Part shown: positions 1 to 8,446 of the stretch, in pieces
Numbering within the stretch: position 1 is the stretch's first letter
Layout: every line of letters starts with the position of its first letter
Origin: Marinobacter denitrificans
GTDB taxonomy: Bacteria; Pseudomonadota; Gammaproteobacteria; Pseudomonadales; Oleiphilaceae
NCBI RefSeq assembly: GCF_008795955.1
Contig: NZ_VMHN01000002.1
Span: forward strand, 558,001-622,000
Length of the DNA: 64,000 nt
Direction: 5' to 3'
Translations under genes and position numbers: made by a program
The notes under the pieces: model-generated
Databases searched by the model: none
Told to the model about the DNA's origin: nothing
Seen by the model: only the letters and a program-made list of their open reading frames with translations

Positions 1-88
1 CGTGATCGCGTTCACCAGGGCTGAGGATGCTGCAACCGCTGGTGAGGGTGCCGAGAAGGAAAAGGATTGAGATTCGCGAGACCGACAT
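1..88 (-). CDS. mltD: N-terminus of lipoprotein, probable lytic murein transglycosylase D (partial)
   Basis: Only the first 29 codons lie in the window, read leftwards from an ATG at 88. They encode a short basic start, a hydrophobic run (ISILFLLGTLTSGC) and a cysteine at residue 19, which is a type II (lipoprotein) signal peptide with lipobox TSGC. The identity is inferred from position: in many gammaproteobacteria, including E. coli and Pseudomonas, mltD lies beside gloB. The catalytic and LysM domains would be beyond the window edge. The lipoprotein call is seen in the sequence; the MltD name rests on synteny alone. Confidence 0.6.
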   Translation of the reverse strand, partial: MSVSRISILFLLGTLTSGCSILSPGERDH

Positions 89-253
89 ATAGCGACTTCC
101 GGTTGGCTGGGCGACACCGGGTAGATCTGTCTAAAATCCCGGCATATTTAATGGTTTACGGCGCAAAAGTTACATGAATTCTATTGGAACACTTTTCAGG
201 GGGTCAACAAGACTCTCGTTACCGCATTGATAGAATTTGTTACCCCCTGCTTG

Positions 254-1048
254 CTAAAAGGTGTCCTTTCCGTGACGGGTGACGGCGAAAACGTCATTTT
301 CTGAGGTGATCGTCAGCCCGGCCTTGCCTGCATGTTTTTTCGCCGAGTCGATAACGGCCTGGTCATCCCAGCGGAGGAAAGGGTTCAACCGTTTTTCGTC
401 ACCCAGAATGGACGGCACCGTCGGTTTGCCATCATCCCGTAGTCTCTGGCACTGGGCTTCAAATTCGCGCAGCGGCGCATCATCCGGAAGCCAGTGCCTG
501 GCAAATTTCAGGTTAGCCATGGTGTATTCGTGGGCGCAATAGACTGCGGTATCGTCCGGCAGATTCCGGATGGATTCCAGGGACTGCTTCATCTGTTCCG
601 GCGTTCCTTCAAACAATCGCCCGCAACCGCAGACAAACAGCGTGTCGCCACAAAACAGCACCGGGCGCTCGTTCACCGGGCAGTCGGTAAAGTAGGCAAT
701 GTGGTCCAGCGTATGGCCGGGTACGGCCAGCACATTGAATGTCAGATCCTGCCATACCACTTCATCGCCGGGGTGGACCTCGCTGTTGGCCCCCTTGAAG
801 GGCGAATGCGCGGGCCCGATGATGCGGCAGTCGGGCGCCGTCTTCGCAAGGGCGCCAACACCGCCAACGTGATCCGGATGATGGTGGGTAACCAGAATGG
901 TATCCAGCTTCAGGTCGTTATCTGCCAGGAAGCGGATAGCGGGCTCTGCCTGGCCCGGATCGACAATCAGTGCCTGCCGGTCTTCAGTGTTGAACAGGCA
1001 CCAGATGTAGTTGTCATTAAAAGCTGGAATAGCGCTAATGGTCAGCAT
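254..1048 (-). CDS. gloB: Hydroxyacylglutathione hydrolase (glyoxalase II)
   Basis: GloB hydrolyses S-D-lactoylglutathione to D-lactate and glutathione, the second step of cytosolic methylglyoxal detoxification. The protein has the metallo-beta-lactamase fold with the binuclear metal motif THHHPDH at residues 54-60, followed by GHTLDH, the CGDTLF aspartate and the AHEYT histidine. The C-terminal glyoxalase II domain contains the conserved NPFLRW stretch. I start at ATG 1048 ([16 protein letters not shown]), which matches family N-termini; an upstream in-frame ATG at 1066 would add six unlikely residues. The length of 264 aa is normal. It is divergent from the methyltransferase gene at 1144. 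Confidence 0.95.
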   Translation of the reverse strand: MLTISAIPAFNDNYIWCLFNTEDRQALIVDPGQAEPAIRFLADNDLKLDTILVTHHHPDHVGGVGALAKTAPDCRIIGPAHSPFKGANSEVHPGDEVVWQDLTFNVLAVPGHTLDHIAYFTDCPVNERPVLFCGDTLFVCGCGRLFEGTPEQMKQSLESIRNLPDDTAVYCAHEYTMANLKFARHWLPDDAPLREFEAQCQRLRDDGKPTVPSILGDEKRLNPFLRWDDQAVIDSAKKHAGKAGLTITSENDVFAVTRHGKDTF

Positions 1049-1143
1049 AGGCTCCCACATGTGCAAGACGAATGTGACTGTTATGATAGTGCATTAACAG
1101 CGACGTCCCAACACCGCGCGGGATGAAACAGGGGAACACGGCG

Positions 1144-1914
1144 ATGACCACAGCAGGTGATATTGATTACTCTGCCCGACAGCAGAGCTTTGAGAACTGG
1201 TTCCAGACACCGCTGGGCCGCTCTCTGCTGGCAGATCAAAGGGCCTGTGTTGATCATCACACTGCAAAACTGTCGGGGGCCCGACAGTTGCAGGTTGGGC
1301 TGAGCCACCGTCTGCCATTGGCAGGCGCAACTGATTTCACCCAGAGAATTCTCACTACGCCCCGCTGGAATTCAGTGATTCCCGAAGGCGTAGCGGTTTG
1401 TGATGCAGATGAGCTGCCTTTTCCCGGCGACTCCATGGACCTGGTAATACTTCATCATACCGCCGATTTTTCGCCCCATCCCCACCAGGCCCTGCGGGAG
1501 GCCTCCAGGGTGCTTCGCGGTGAAGGAATGATGGTGCTGATCGGATTCAATCCGTTCAGCCTCTGGGGGCTCAGGAAGTTGATGTCCCGGCACCGCGGTG
1601 GTCCCTGGGGCGGCCGGTTCATGCTGAAGCGGCGAATGGAAGACTGGCTCAGGCTGCTGGATTTCTCAGTGGAATCGGCCGGCTCCTCATTTTTTCAGGT
1701 GCCTCTTCAGCGTGCGGTACTGAGTGAGCGAACAGGGATAATGGAAAGGGTTTGTGGTAACCGGTTCCTGCCGGCGGGCGCCTATTACTGTATCCTTGCC
1801 AAAAAAAGGGTTTACTCAAGAATGCCTCGCAAGCCGGTCTGGCAGGGCAAGAAGGTGATTGCCTTGCCGGGCAGGGGAGCCGCTCTTAATCATAGTCAAG
1901 TCGAGGAATACTGA
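1144..1914 (+). CDS. Class I SAM-dependent methyltransferase (YafS-like)
   Basis: The protein has a methyltransferase_11-like core: the pattern around [23 protein letters not shown] corresponds to the acidic loop and motif after the SAM-binding strand, and [14 protein letters not shown] is the usual post-motif strand. The substrate is unknown. E. coli yafS and P. aeruginosa PA1814 occupy the same slot between gloB and rnhA. I prefer ATG 1144, which has AGGGGAA just upstream; an in-frame ATG at 1123 is possible. Its TGA overlaps the rnhA ATG by one base, so the two genes are translationally coupled. Confidence 0.8.
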   Translation: MTTAGDIDYSARQQSFENWFQTPLGRSLLADQRACVDHHTAKLSGARQLQVGLSHRLPLAGATDFTQRILTTPRWNSVIPEGVAVCDADELPFPGDSMDLVILHHTADFSPHPHQALREASRVLRGEGMMVLIGFNPFSLWGLRKLMSRHRGGPWGGRFMLKRRMEDWLRLLDFSVESAGSSFFQVPLQRAVLSERTGIMERVCGNRFLPAGAYYCILAKKRVYSRMPRKPVWQGKKVIALPGRGAALNHSQVEEY

Positions 1915-2357
1915 TGGCCGGTAAGGTTGTTCTCTACACCGATGGCGCCTGCAAGGGAAATCCAGGCCCAGGAGGTTGGGGTGTTGTGCTCAATTATGGA
2001 AACGCTACCAAGAAGCTGCATGGTGGCGAAGGCAATACAACCAACAACAGGATGGAACTGATGGCCGCCATACGTGGCCTTGAAGCCCTGAAACGACCCT
2101 GTGAAGTGGAGTTGTATACGGATTCCCAGTACGTGCGCAAAGGCATCACTGAGTGGATGCACGGCTGGAAACGCAACGGTTGGAAGACGTCGGCAAAGAA
2201 ACCGGTCAAGAATGAAGATCTCTGGCGCGAACTGGACAAAGAAGTGGCGCGGCATACCGTGAACTGGCACTGGGTAAAAGGCCACTCCGGAAATCCGGGG
2301 AATGAGCTGGCAGACGAGCTCGCCAATCGTGGTGTTGAAGAACTGGCGAACGCATAA
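1914..2357 (+). CDS. rnhA: Ribonuclease HI
   Basis: RNase HI degrades the RNA strand of RNA-DNA hybrids, such as R-loops and primer remnants. The active-site residues fall at E. coli numbering: D10 (LYTDG), E48 (NRMELM), D70 (YTDSQY) and D134 (ELADELAN), with the H124 loop VKGHSG. The basic handle helix ([15 protein letters not shown]) is present. The length of 147 aa is typical. The gene is co-directional with dnaQ (15-bp gap), as in Pseudomonas and unlike the divergent arrangement in E. coli. Confidence 0.97.
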   Translation: MAGKVVLYTDGACKGNPGPGGWGVVLNYGNATKKLHGGEGNTTNNRMELMAAIRGLEALKRPCEVELYTDSQYVRKGITEWMHGWKRNGWKTSAKKPVKNEDLWRELDKEVARHTVNWHWVKGHSGNPGNELADELANRGVEELANA

Positions 2358-2372
2358 CGGGCAGGGCGGATA

Positions 2373-3083
2373 ATGAGACAGATTGTACTGGATACGGAAA
2401 CCACCGGTATTGATCCGGCGGAAGGGCACAGGATCATTGAGATCGGGTGCGTGGAACTGATGGAGCGCCAGACCACCGGGCGCCATTATCATGTGTATAT
2501 CAATCCGGAAAGGGAAGTGGAAGCTGAGGCTATAGGCGTTCACGGGATAACGAATGAGTTTCTTGCCGACAAGCCAAAATTTGCGGACATTGCCGCGGAG
2601 TTCTTCGAGTTCATCAAAGGCGCGGAGCTCGTCATTCATAATGCCGCCTTCGATATCGGTTTCATGGACTCGGAATTTGCCCGTCTGAAACCGGTCCGCA
2701 AGACTGCTGACCACTGCGGCGTGGTGGACTCTCTTGCCATTGCACGAAAAAAACACCCGGGGCAGAAAAACAACCTTGATGCGTTGTGCAAACGGTACGG
2801 TGTCGACAATAGTAGTCGGGACCTCCACGGGGCCTTGCTGGATGCGGAGATACTTGCTGAAGTCTATCTTCTCCTCACAGGTGGCCAGACCGCCCTGTCT
2901 CTGGACGCCGGTAACGATGGAGCCGGAGGTGAGGGTGGTATCCGTCGGCTGCCAGATGACCGCAAGCCACTTAATGTCATTCTGGCCAGTAACGAGGAGG
3001 CGTCTGCTCATGAAGAGTTCATGGAGCTGCTTGCCAAACAGGCGGGCGAGACAGTTTGGGGCAAGCTGGCGCAGAAAGAGTAA
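2373..3083 (+). CDS. dnaQ: DNA polymerase III epsilon subunit (proofreading exonuclease)
   Basis: This is the 3'-5' proofreading subunit of the replicative polymerase core. DEDDh exonuclease motifs are visible: ExoI with D7 and E9 (LDTETTG), ExoII (HNAAFDIGFM) and ExoIII (HGALLDAEILAEVY). After the catalytic domain comes QTALSL, which resembles the beta-clamp binding motif found at this place in E. coli epsilon. The C-terminal tail, which binds the alpha subunit, is present. The length of 236 aa is normal. It forms the end of the methyltransferase-rnhA-dnaQ operon. Confidence 0.96.
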   Translation: MRQIVLDTETTGIDPAEGHRIIEIGCVELMERQTTGRHYHVYINPEREVEAEAIGVHGITNEFLADKPKFADIAAEFFEFIKGAELVIHNAAFDIGFMDSEFARLKPVRKTADHCGVVDSLAIARKKHPGQKNNLDALCKRYGVDNSSRDLHGALLDAEILAEVYLLLTGGQTALSLDAGNDGAGGEGGIRRLPDDRKPLNVILASNEEASAHEEFMELLAKQAGETVWGKLAQKE

Positions 3084-3158
3084 TGAGGAGCTGGGTCGGA
3101 TAGCTGCCCCGCAATGAGAACTGTGCCGGACTGTACTTTTTGTTACATTCCCGCTTTG

Positions 3159-3186
3159 TTGAGCAACTTGAGTTTTGTGTTATAAG
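3159..3186 (+). promoter_or_regulatory. Predicted sigma-70 promoter upstream of fimL
   Basis: TTGAGC (3159-3164) and TATAAG (3181-3186) are separated by 16 bp. The predicted start site falls near 3193, directly at the base of the hairpin at 3194-3217. The -35 match is moderate and the -10 match is good. Confidence 0.4.
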
Positions 3187-3193
3187 TAATGAT

Positions 3194-3224
3194 AAGTTCG
3201 CGAGTTTTCGCGAACTTTTGTTTT
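3194..3224 (+). terminator. Intrinsic terminator or 5' leader hairpin between dnaQ and fimL
   Basis: A perfect 10-bp stem (AAGTTCGCGA / TCGCGAACTT) with a GTTT loop is followed by TTGTTTT. It lies 110 bp after dnaQ and 109 bp before fimL. It can end dnaQ transcripts. It also coincides with the predicted start of a fimL transcript, so it could instead be a leader structure. Confidence 0.65.
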
Positions 3225-3332
3225 AGCTGGGAAGGGTAAAACTGGCTCATAAAAAGGCCCAGAAAAATACCGAAAGGGTCACATTCCAAGAACAGGACGC
3301 GGTAGTTTCCGCATAATTTACAGGAAGCGTTT

Positions 3333-5039
3333 ATGGTTCAATCGTCTCTGGCGACGAAATCACAGTCATTTGATCTGGTCAAAAGTGAGATTGAGCAGAC
3401 CATAAGACAGGCAGAGTCCAGCCTGGAACGCTTTCAGGAAAATCGGGAGAGCGGTGAGGACCTGCAGAACTGTGTGGATTTTCTGAACCAGCTCCGTGGC
3501 ATTTTCATTCTTGTTGAGCTGCGTGCCGGCACCTTGCTGTGTCAGGAAGCAGTCAGTATGGCGAACGACGTCCCCGTGGGCGCCAACGATGACAAGAACA
3601 TACTCCTTACCACGCTTAACAGTGCGCTTTTTATCTTGCGTCGTTACGTTGAATACTACCACCAGCAGCGTGCCGATCACCCCGAACTTCTGTTACCGGT
3701 AATCAATGATCTGCGCGAGGCCCGGAAGGAAAAACCCTATCCCGAGTCCTGCTTCTTCGACGTGGACGTCAAGGAGCGGCCGGATTTCTGCGCCGGAATT
3801 TCTGTGCCTTCGTTTGAGGGCAATGAGGCTGAGTATGAAATTCTCGCTCGCCGTATGCGTCTTACCTTTCAGGTAGCGTTGCTGGGGGTTCTCCGCGAAA
3901 AGAACGAGGTGGTCAGCAAAAAGCTTTTTGGCCGCGCCGCCCGGGGATTCGCCCGGTTGTGCCAGGGACAATCGATGGGGCAGATGTGGTGCCTGGTAGC
4001 CATTGTTGCAGACACAATGCTCGACCGCGCGATGGGGTTCAGTAAAGCCCGTAAGCGCATGTTCATGAGAATTGAAAAGTATTCCCGTGAAGTGGTTTAC
4101 GTAGGCAAGGTTGCTACCGCAAAGGACGCTCCGGACTCTCTGATAAAGGACCTGGTCTATCTGCTGTACCGAAGTGGTTCAGCTAATCCGGAGGTTACCT
4201 CCGTACTGTCGGCCTTCCGTCTTGCACCGGCGGAATTCCCCGACTCCATGCTTGATGCCCACGCCCGCCGGCTCTATGGCCCGGGATCTGATGTACTCAA
4301 GTCCCTGTCGACAGCCTTGCAGGACGAGCTTAACCAGCTCAAAGACAAGCTGGATATTGTTGAGCGCGGCATCGAGCCGGATCTGGCTGAACTGTCCTCC
4401 ATTGCCGAAGCGCTGGAGCGCATGGCAAATACACTGGTGATGCTGGATCTGAACCAGCTGGGCACCATGGCCCGGGCGGAAGCAGTCAAACTGCGGACCT
4501 GGGAAGAAGAAAAGCGGTTACCGGCGGATGACGAGCTCTACAAGCTGGCGGATTCAGTGCTTGGCATAGAAGACGCCGTCATGCAGATCGTGACAAGAGG
4601 CATTACCTCCGAAACCGACGCACTGGCAGGCGGACAACGGAACCGGGAAGAGTCGCTGTATCTCAGGGAAGCCACGTTTGTGGTGGCAGATGAGGCCAGA
4701 AGTGCGTTGACCCTGGCCAAGCGGGCCATCACTGCCTTTATAGAGTCTGACTACGACAAGCTCCACCTGGCTAACTTGCCGGGTACGCTGCACAGCATTT
4801 GGGGTGGTTTGCACATGCTTGATGATCCGGGGGCTGCCTCGGTACTCGAACGGGTCGCCGGCTCTATCCAGGAGCGCCTGCTGGATGCCAGAGAAGCTCC
4901 ACCGGCTCAGGTTCTGGAAGCACTGGCTGACGCGCTCACGTCCCTTGAATATTATATTGAAAGCATCGGAAAGCGTGAGGAGCGTAACGCCGATCTCTTG
5001 CGTCTTGCGGAGTCGTCGCTGGACGATGTGGGCTTGTGA
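3333..5039 (+). CDS. fimL: FimL-like pilus/cAMP signalling protein (ChpA N-terminal homologue)
   Basis: This 568-aa all-helical protein resembles P. aeruginosa FimL (about 560 aa), itself related to the N-terminal part of the Chp histidine kinase ChpA. In Pseudomonas, FimL links the Pil-Chp system, FimV and adenylate cyclase CyaB to control twitching and Vfr-cAMP output. The sequence shows two HPt-like helical hairpins. The N-terminal one (LNQLRGIFILVEL) has Asn where a phosphotransfer His would sit; the C-terminal one (LHSIWGGLHML) keeps a His but lacks the usual following Lys. No kinase or CheW domain follows. Its place after dnaQ also matches PA1816-PA1822. The family call is from recall of FimL and synteny. 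Confidence 0.82.
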   Translation: MVQSSLATKSQSFDLVKSEIEQTIRQAESSLERFQENRESGEDLQNCVDFLNQLRGIFILVELRAGTLLCQEAVSMANDVPVGANDDKNILLTTLNSALFILRRYVEYYHQQRADHPELLLPVINDLREARKEKPYPESCFFDVDVKERPDFCAGISVPSFEGNEAEYEILARRMRLTFQVALLGVLREKNEVVSKKLFGRAARGFARLCQGQSMGQMWCLVAIVADTMLDRAMGFSKARKRMFMRIEKYSREVVYVGKVATAKDAPDSLIKDLVYLLYRSGSANPEVTSVLSAFRLAPAEFPDSMLDAHARRLYGPGSDVLKSLSTALQDELNQLKDKLDIVERGIEPDLAELSSIAEALERMANTLVMLDLNQLGTMARAEAVKLRTWEEEKRLPADDELYKLADSVLGIEDAVMQIVTRGITSETDALAGGQRNREESLYLREATFVVADEARSALTLAKRAITAFIESDYDKLHLANLPGTLHSIWGGLHMLDDPGAASVLERVAGSIQERLLDAREAPPAQVLEALADALTSLEYYIESIGKREERNADLLRLAESSLDDVGL

Positions 5040-5064
5040 GAGGAATGCTCGAGTAGTTGAAACG

Positions 5065-5095
5065 AAAAAACCCTGCACTCTCGCAGGGTTTTTTT
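5065..5095. terminator. Bidirectional terminator between fimL and the SCP2 gene
   Basis: CCCTGC-actctc-GCAGGG (5071-5088) is flanked by A6 on the left and T7 on the right, so it can serve both the rightward fimL and the leftward SCP2 gene. The two genes converge on it. Confidence 0.85.
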
Positions 5096-5117
5096 ATGGG
5101 GAGTTCTCAAGCGGGTA

Positions 5118-5432
5118 TTAACCCATGTTGAACAGTTCACCCAGTTTTGTGGCCAGCATCATGTCGCCCTCGGCGCGCAGCTGGCCGGCCATGAATGCCT
5201 GCATGCCATCGGTTTCGCCTGACACAATGCCCTTAAGGGTTTCGGAGTTCATGATCAGCGTGACAGAAGGGTCGTCGTGAGTACCTTCGACTGCTTGGCA
5301 GGTGCCATCTTTGATAATCACGTGATAGTTATTGTCGTCCTCGATATCGAACTGGAAGACCAGGTCCAGGCCTTCAGCGGCGTCTGCGTTGAAATTCTGT
5401 TCGAGCTTTTCAAAGATTGGAGCTACAGACAT
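5118..5432 (-). CDS. SCP-2 sterol-transfer family protein
   Basis: The protein is a small single-domain SCP2 fold of 104 aa. Family features are the DLVFQFDIEDDNNYHVIIKDG strand region, PSVTLIMNSETLKGIVSGE and the GQLRAEGDMMLATKLGELF C-terminal helix. Bacterial SCP2 proteins bind fatty acyl-CoA or other lipids; the ligand here is unknown. I start at the ATG of MSVAPIFEKL (5432), preceded by a purine-rich GGGTAAAAC region; an ORF extension to 5492 adds 20 residues with no family similarity. It converges with fimL on a shared terminator. Confidence 0.85.
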   Translation of the reverse strand: MSVAPIFEKLEQNFNADAAEGLDLVFQFDIEDDNNYHVIIKDGTCQAVEGTHDDPSVTLIMNSETLKGIVSGETDGMQAFMAGQLRAEGDMMLATKLGELFNMG

Positions 5433-5629
5433 TGTTTTACCCTTTTTGGTGTTTGTCTTGGCGTATTGACTGCGGGCACGCAGGCTTAGCATTCGACTTT
5501 AGGGTGAGATAATAACAGTGTCAAGCTCGATCGAACGCTTGTTTTAATTTTCTTTCTTATCCCGATGGGTTGTACCTCTGGGTACCTCAGTTACAATCGA
5601 GCGCTCAAGAATAATCCTGGAGAAGCAAC

Positions 5630-6694
5630 TTGGAATTTCTGACAGAGTTCGGTTTGTTCATTGCGAAAACGGTTACCCTGGTGGTGGCGTTGCTGGTCAT
5701 TGTTTCCGTGATTATGTCCACTGCCCAGAAGGATAAGGATGATCACGGTGGGGATGGTGAACTGAGGGTTCGCAAGCTCAATGAAAAGTACCGCAAACTG
5801 AGGGAGTCTCTTCAGGCCAGGCTGCGTAGTGAGTCGGAGCGAAAAGCCTTCGAGAAGGCCCGCAAGAAAGCCGAGAAGGCAAAGGAAAAAGCGGCGAAGG
5901 CAAAGCGCAAGTCTGGTGAGGGCGCCGAGGAAGAAAAACCGAAAGTATACGTGCTGGATTTTGATGGTGACATCAAAGCCAGTGATACCGATTCCCTGCG
6001 CCGCTCCATCACGGCAGTACTCAGCGTTGCCGAGCCTGAAACTGACGAGGTGGTGATTCGTCTGGAGAGCGGAGGCGGGCTGGTGCATTCCTATGGTCTG
6101 GCTGCCGCTCAACTCGACCGTATCCGCGCCAAGGGCATCAAACTGACGGCCTGTGTTGACAAGGTGGCAGCCAGTGGCGGCTATATGATGGCCTGCGTGG
6201 CGGATCGTATTGTGGCGTCCCCGTTTGCCATCCTGGGTTCCATTGGTGTGGTTGCCCAGTTGCCCAACTTCCATCGCTTCCTGAAGAAGAATGATGTGGA
6301 CTTTGAGGTTCTCACTGCCGGTGAGCACAAACGCACCCTGACTATTTTTGGTGAAAACACCGACAAGGGCAGAGCAAAGTTTCTGGAAGACCTTGAAGAT
6401 ACACACTTACTGTTCAAGGAATATGTCGGCGAGCGCCGTCCAGGGCTGGACCTGGCAGCAGTCGCTAACGGTGATATCTGGTTCGGGCGCCGTGCCCTTG
6501 AGGTCAACCTGATCGATGAAATCAAGACGTCCGACGAATTTCTGATTGAAGCCTGTGACCGTGCGGACGTAATCTCGGTAAGTTACCAACGCAAGCGCAC
6601 CTTACCGGAAAAGCTCGGCCTGGCCACCAGTGCGGCACTTGAGCACACCGTATGGCGGGTACTGGGCGCATTCCGTAACCAGAAGATCCAGTAA
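5630..6694 (+). CDS. sohB: Inner-membrane signal-peptide-peptidase-like protease SohB
   Basis: This is a ClpP-fold S49 serine peptidase of the inner membrane. It has an N-terminal transmembrane segment (residues 8-30), then a strongly charged Lys/Glu/Ala helix (about 62-104) and the S49 domain. The catalytic dyad is Ser182 (AASGGYMMA) and Lys234 (EHKRTLT), the same spacing as in E. coli SohB. The start is TTG at 5630, with GGAG 8 bp upstream; there is no upstream ATG in frame near an RBS. The 354-aa length is typical. acuI follows 24 bp later, as in Pseudomonas (PA1832-PA1833). Confidence 0.93.
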   Translation: MEFLTEFGLFIAKTVTLVVALLVIVSVIMSTAQKDKDDHGGDGELRVRKLNEKYRKLRESLQARLRSESERKAFEKARKKAEKAKEKAAKAKRKSGEGAEEEKPKVYVLDFDGDIKASDTDSLRRSITAVLSVAEPETDEVVIRLESGGGLVHSYGLAAAQLDRIRAKGIKLTACVDKVAASGGYMMACVADRIVASPFAILGSIGVVAQLPNFHRFLKKNDVDFEVLTAGEHKRTLTIFGENTDKGRAKFLEDLEDTHLLFKEYVGERRPGLDLAAVANGDIWFGRRALEVNLIDEIKTSDEFLIEACDRADVISVSYQRKRTLPEKLGLATSAALEHTVWRVLGAFRNQKIQ

Positions 6695-6718
6695 AGCCAA
6701 CGACAACGGGGAAAGATC

Positions 6719-7717
6719 ATGACGAACGACACCGAGTTCAAGGCGTGGCGTGTTCAGGAACAGGACGGCGGGTATGCCGGTTCCGAGCAGACACTACACG
6801 TATCGGACCTGCCCGAGAACGACGTTCTGATCCGGGTCAGCCACTCTTCCCTTAACTATAAGGACGCGTTGTCAGCCTCCGGCAACAAGGGCGTCACCCG
6901 AAACTATCCCCATACTCCAGGCATAGACGCTGCTGGTGAAGTGGTGGAAGCCGCTGCCGGCGCATTCTCCGCTGGCGACAAGGTGCTGGTTACCGGTTAC
7001 GACCTCGGCATGAACACCGACGGCGGCTTTGGCGAATACATCCGCGTGCCGGCAGACTGGTGTGTGGCCATGCCCCAGGGCTGGGATGCCCGCACCGCGA
7101 TGATCTACGGCACAGCCGGCCTGACGGCGGGCCTGTGTGTGACAAAGCTGCTAACCATGGGCGCCAAGCCGGAGCAGGGCAAAGTCGCGGTAAGCGGCGC
7201 CAGCGGCGCAGTAGGCAGTGTTGCAGTGGAACTACTTGCTAATCTCGGCTTCGAAGTCGTGGCCATCAGTGGCAAGCAGGACCAGGCAGACTCACTCAAA
7301 AATCTTGGCGCTACCGAAGTGCTGGGCCGTGATGCTCTGGCGAGCGAAAAGAAGCCATTACTGAAGCCGGCCTTCGCGAATGCCGTGGACACTGTCGGCG
7401 GCGGCCCGTTGGCAGAGTTGCTTAAGCAGATTCACCCGGGCGGTTCGGTTTCTTGTTGCGGCCTGGTGGCAGGGCCACAACTGGAGACTACGGTTCTGCC
7501 GTTCATCCTGCGTGGGAATAACCTGCTGGGTGTGGATTCCGTGGAAATTCCGTTAGCGCAAAAGCAGGCCGTATGGGACAAGTTTTCTGGCGACTGGGCG
7601 TGTAAGAAGACAGAAGCGTCGGCGCGTGATATTGGTCGTGGTGAGCTGGACGGGGCGCTGAAGGCCTTCTTGAAAGGGGAGTCTTCAGGGAAGATAGTTC
7701 TGGATCATTCCAGGTAG
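6719..7717 (+). CDS. acuI: Acryloyl-CoA reductase AcuI / YhdH family MDR oxidoreductase
   Basis: This is an NADPH-dependent medium-chain reductase that reduces toxic acryloyl-CoA to propionyl-CoA; in marine bacteria acryloyl-CoA arises from DMSP. The GroES-like domain has SSLNYKDALSASGNKGVTRNYP and PGIDAAGEVVEA. The Rossmann motif SGASGAVGSVAVELLA follows the TGLTAG linker. Zinc-ligand residues are absent, as expected for this subfamily. 332 aa matches YhdH. It is the last gene of the rightward sohB pair. DMSP use is inferred from the family, not shown here. Confidence 0.9.
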   Translation: MTNDTEFKAWRVQEQDGGYAGSEQTLHVSDLPENDVLIRVSHSSLNYKDALSASGNKGVTRNYPHTPGIDAAGEVVEAAAGAFSAGDKVLVTGYDLGMNTDGGFGEYIRVPADWCVAMPQGWDARTAMIYGTAGLTAGLCVTKLLTMGAKPEQGKVAVSGASGAVGSVAVELLANLGFEVVAISGKQDQADSLKNLGATEVLGRDALASEKKPLLKPAFANAVDTVGGGPLAELLKQIHPGGSVSCCGLVAGPQLETTVLPFILRGNNLLGVDSVEIPLAQKQAVWDKFSGDWACKKTEASARDIGRGELDGALKAFLKGESSGKIVLDHSR

Positions 7718-7736
7718 AGAGGGATGCTTTGGGCTT

Positions 7737-7764
7737 GTCGGATTACGCCTTTGGCTAATCCGAC
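7737..7764. repeat. REP-like palindrome
   Basis: GTCGGATTA and TAATCCGAC form a 9-bp perfect stem around CGCCTTTGGC, followed by CTACG. This matches the common REP/YREP core seen in many gammaproteobacteria (GTCGGATTA...TAATCCGACCTAC). It lies 20 bp after the acuI stop. I saw no second copy in the window. Confidence 0.75.
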
Positions 7765-7788
7765 CTACGTTTGACTGAGGGAAAGGTT

Positions 7789-7909
7789 GACGAGAACCAA
7801 GAGGGGGCCGGTAACCAAAACTGTGCGGAGCCAAGGATGGCGGAGCCCAAGCCGAACAGGACGTCTTGAGGCGTGTTTTGGTTACCGGCTCCCTCTTTGT
7901 TCGTCAGGG
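7789..7909. repeat. Long imperfect hairpin, probable dispersed intergenic element
   Basis: The arms at 7800-7821 and 7875-7896 are 22 nt and complementary with one mismatch (a G-U pair in RNA), with weaker pairing extending outwards (GACGAGAACC / TTTGTTCGTC). The roughly 53-nt interior reads like a conserved spacer (GGAGCCAAGGATGGCGGAGC...). It has no ORF. From memory, similar elements recur between genes in Marinobacter; I could not check copy number. Confidence 0.6.
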
Positions 7910-7942
7910 GAGTTAAAGAAGTCCCCCGGGGGAGCCAGAGAT

Positions 7943-8446
7943 TCAGGAAGCCCGGCGACGGAATAGCGGCACGTCGGTATCCGTAGCGGCCTGATAACCC
8001 TGAGTGAAGAAGTTCAGGCAGCGTGCAGCCTTGTTGATGTCCTTATCCGCCCGAAGTACATAAGTGTCAAAGCCGCAGCGCTTCATGAACTGAAGCTGGT
8101 CCAGAAGCACATCGCCTACGGCACGCAGCTCATTCCGGTAATTCAGCCGCTCCCGCAACAACCGGGCAGTGCTATAGCCGCGACCGTCGCTGAACTTCGG
8201 AAAATTCACAGCTATAACCGGAAGTTCATTCACCACGCCAGCCAGAATCTCTGGCTCCTCATGGCTGTCCAGCCAGACCCCGATATCATCACGGTTCTCG
8301 AAGTGCTCCTTGCCGGCCAACCAGAGGTCTGCCGGGATCAGTGAAGGCTGATCCGGAATATCCAGAGAGTCTCCGTCTGCAGGCCGGGGGACGACCGCCC
8401 AATTGTCCTGACGGATATTTCCGTCACTGGTGATCAGATCAGGCAT
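7943..8446 (-). CDS. DUF934 family protein (sulfite reductase accessory)
   Basis: DUF934 (COG3749) is found almost only beside CysI-type ferredoxin-dependent sulfite/nitrite reductases; its molecular role is unresolved. The family motifs are visible: VVNELPVIAVNFPKFSDGRGYSTARLLRERLNYRNELRAVGDVLLDQL and the FDTYVLR strand. The start is set at MPDLITSDGN (ATG 8446), which overlaps the 3' end of the upstream reductase gene by 8 bp, indicating translational coupling. The longer ORF to 8533 only reads back through that gene. 167 aa is the normal length. Confidence 0.88.
   Translation of the reverse strand: MPDLITSDGNIRQDNWAVVPRPADGDSLDIPDQPSLIPADLWLAGKEHFENRDDIGVWLDSHEEPEILAGVVNELPVIAVNFPKFSDGRGYSTARLLRERLNYRNELRAVGDVLLDQLQFMKRCGFDTYVLRADKDINKAARCLNFFTQGYQAATDTDVPLFRRRAS

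Noticed and set aside
1896..3011. 371-aa minus-strand ORF across rnhA and dnaQ
   Set aside because: It overlaps two genes with complete catalytic motifs; a composition artefact.
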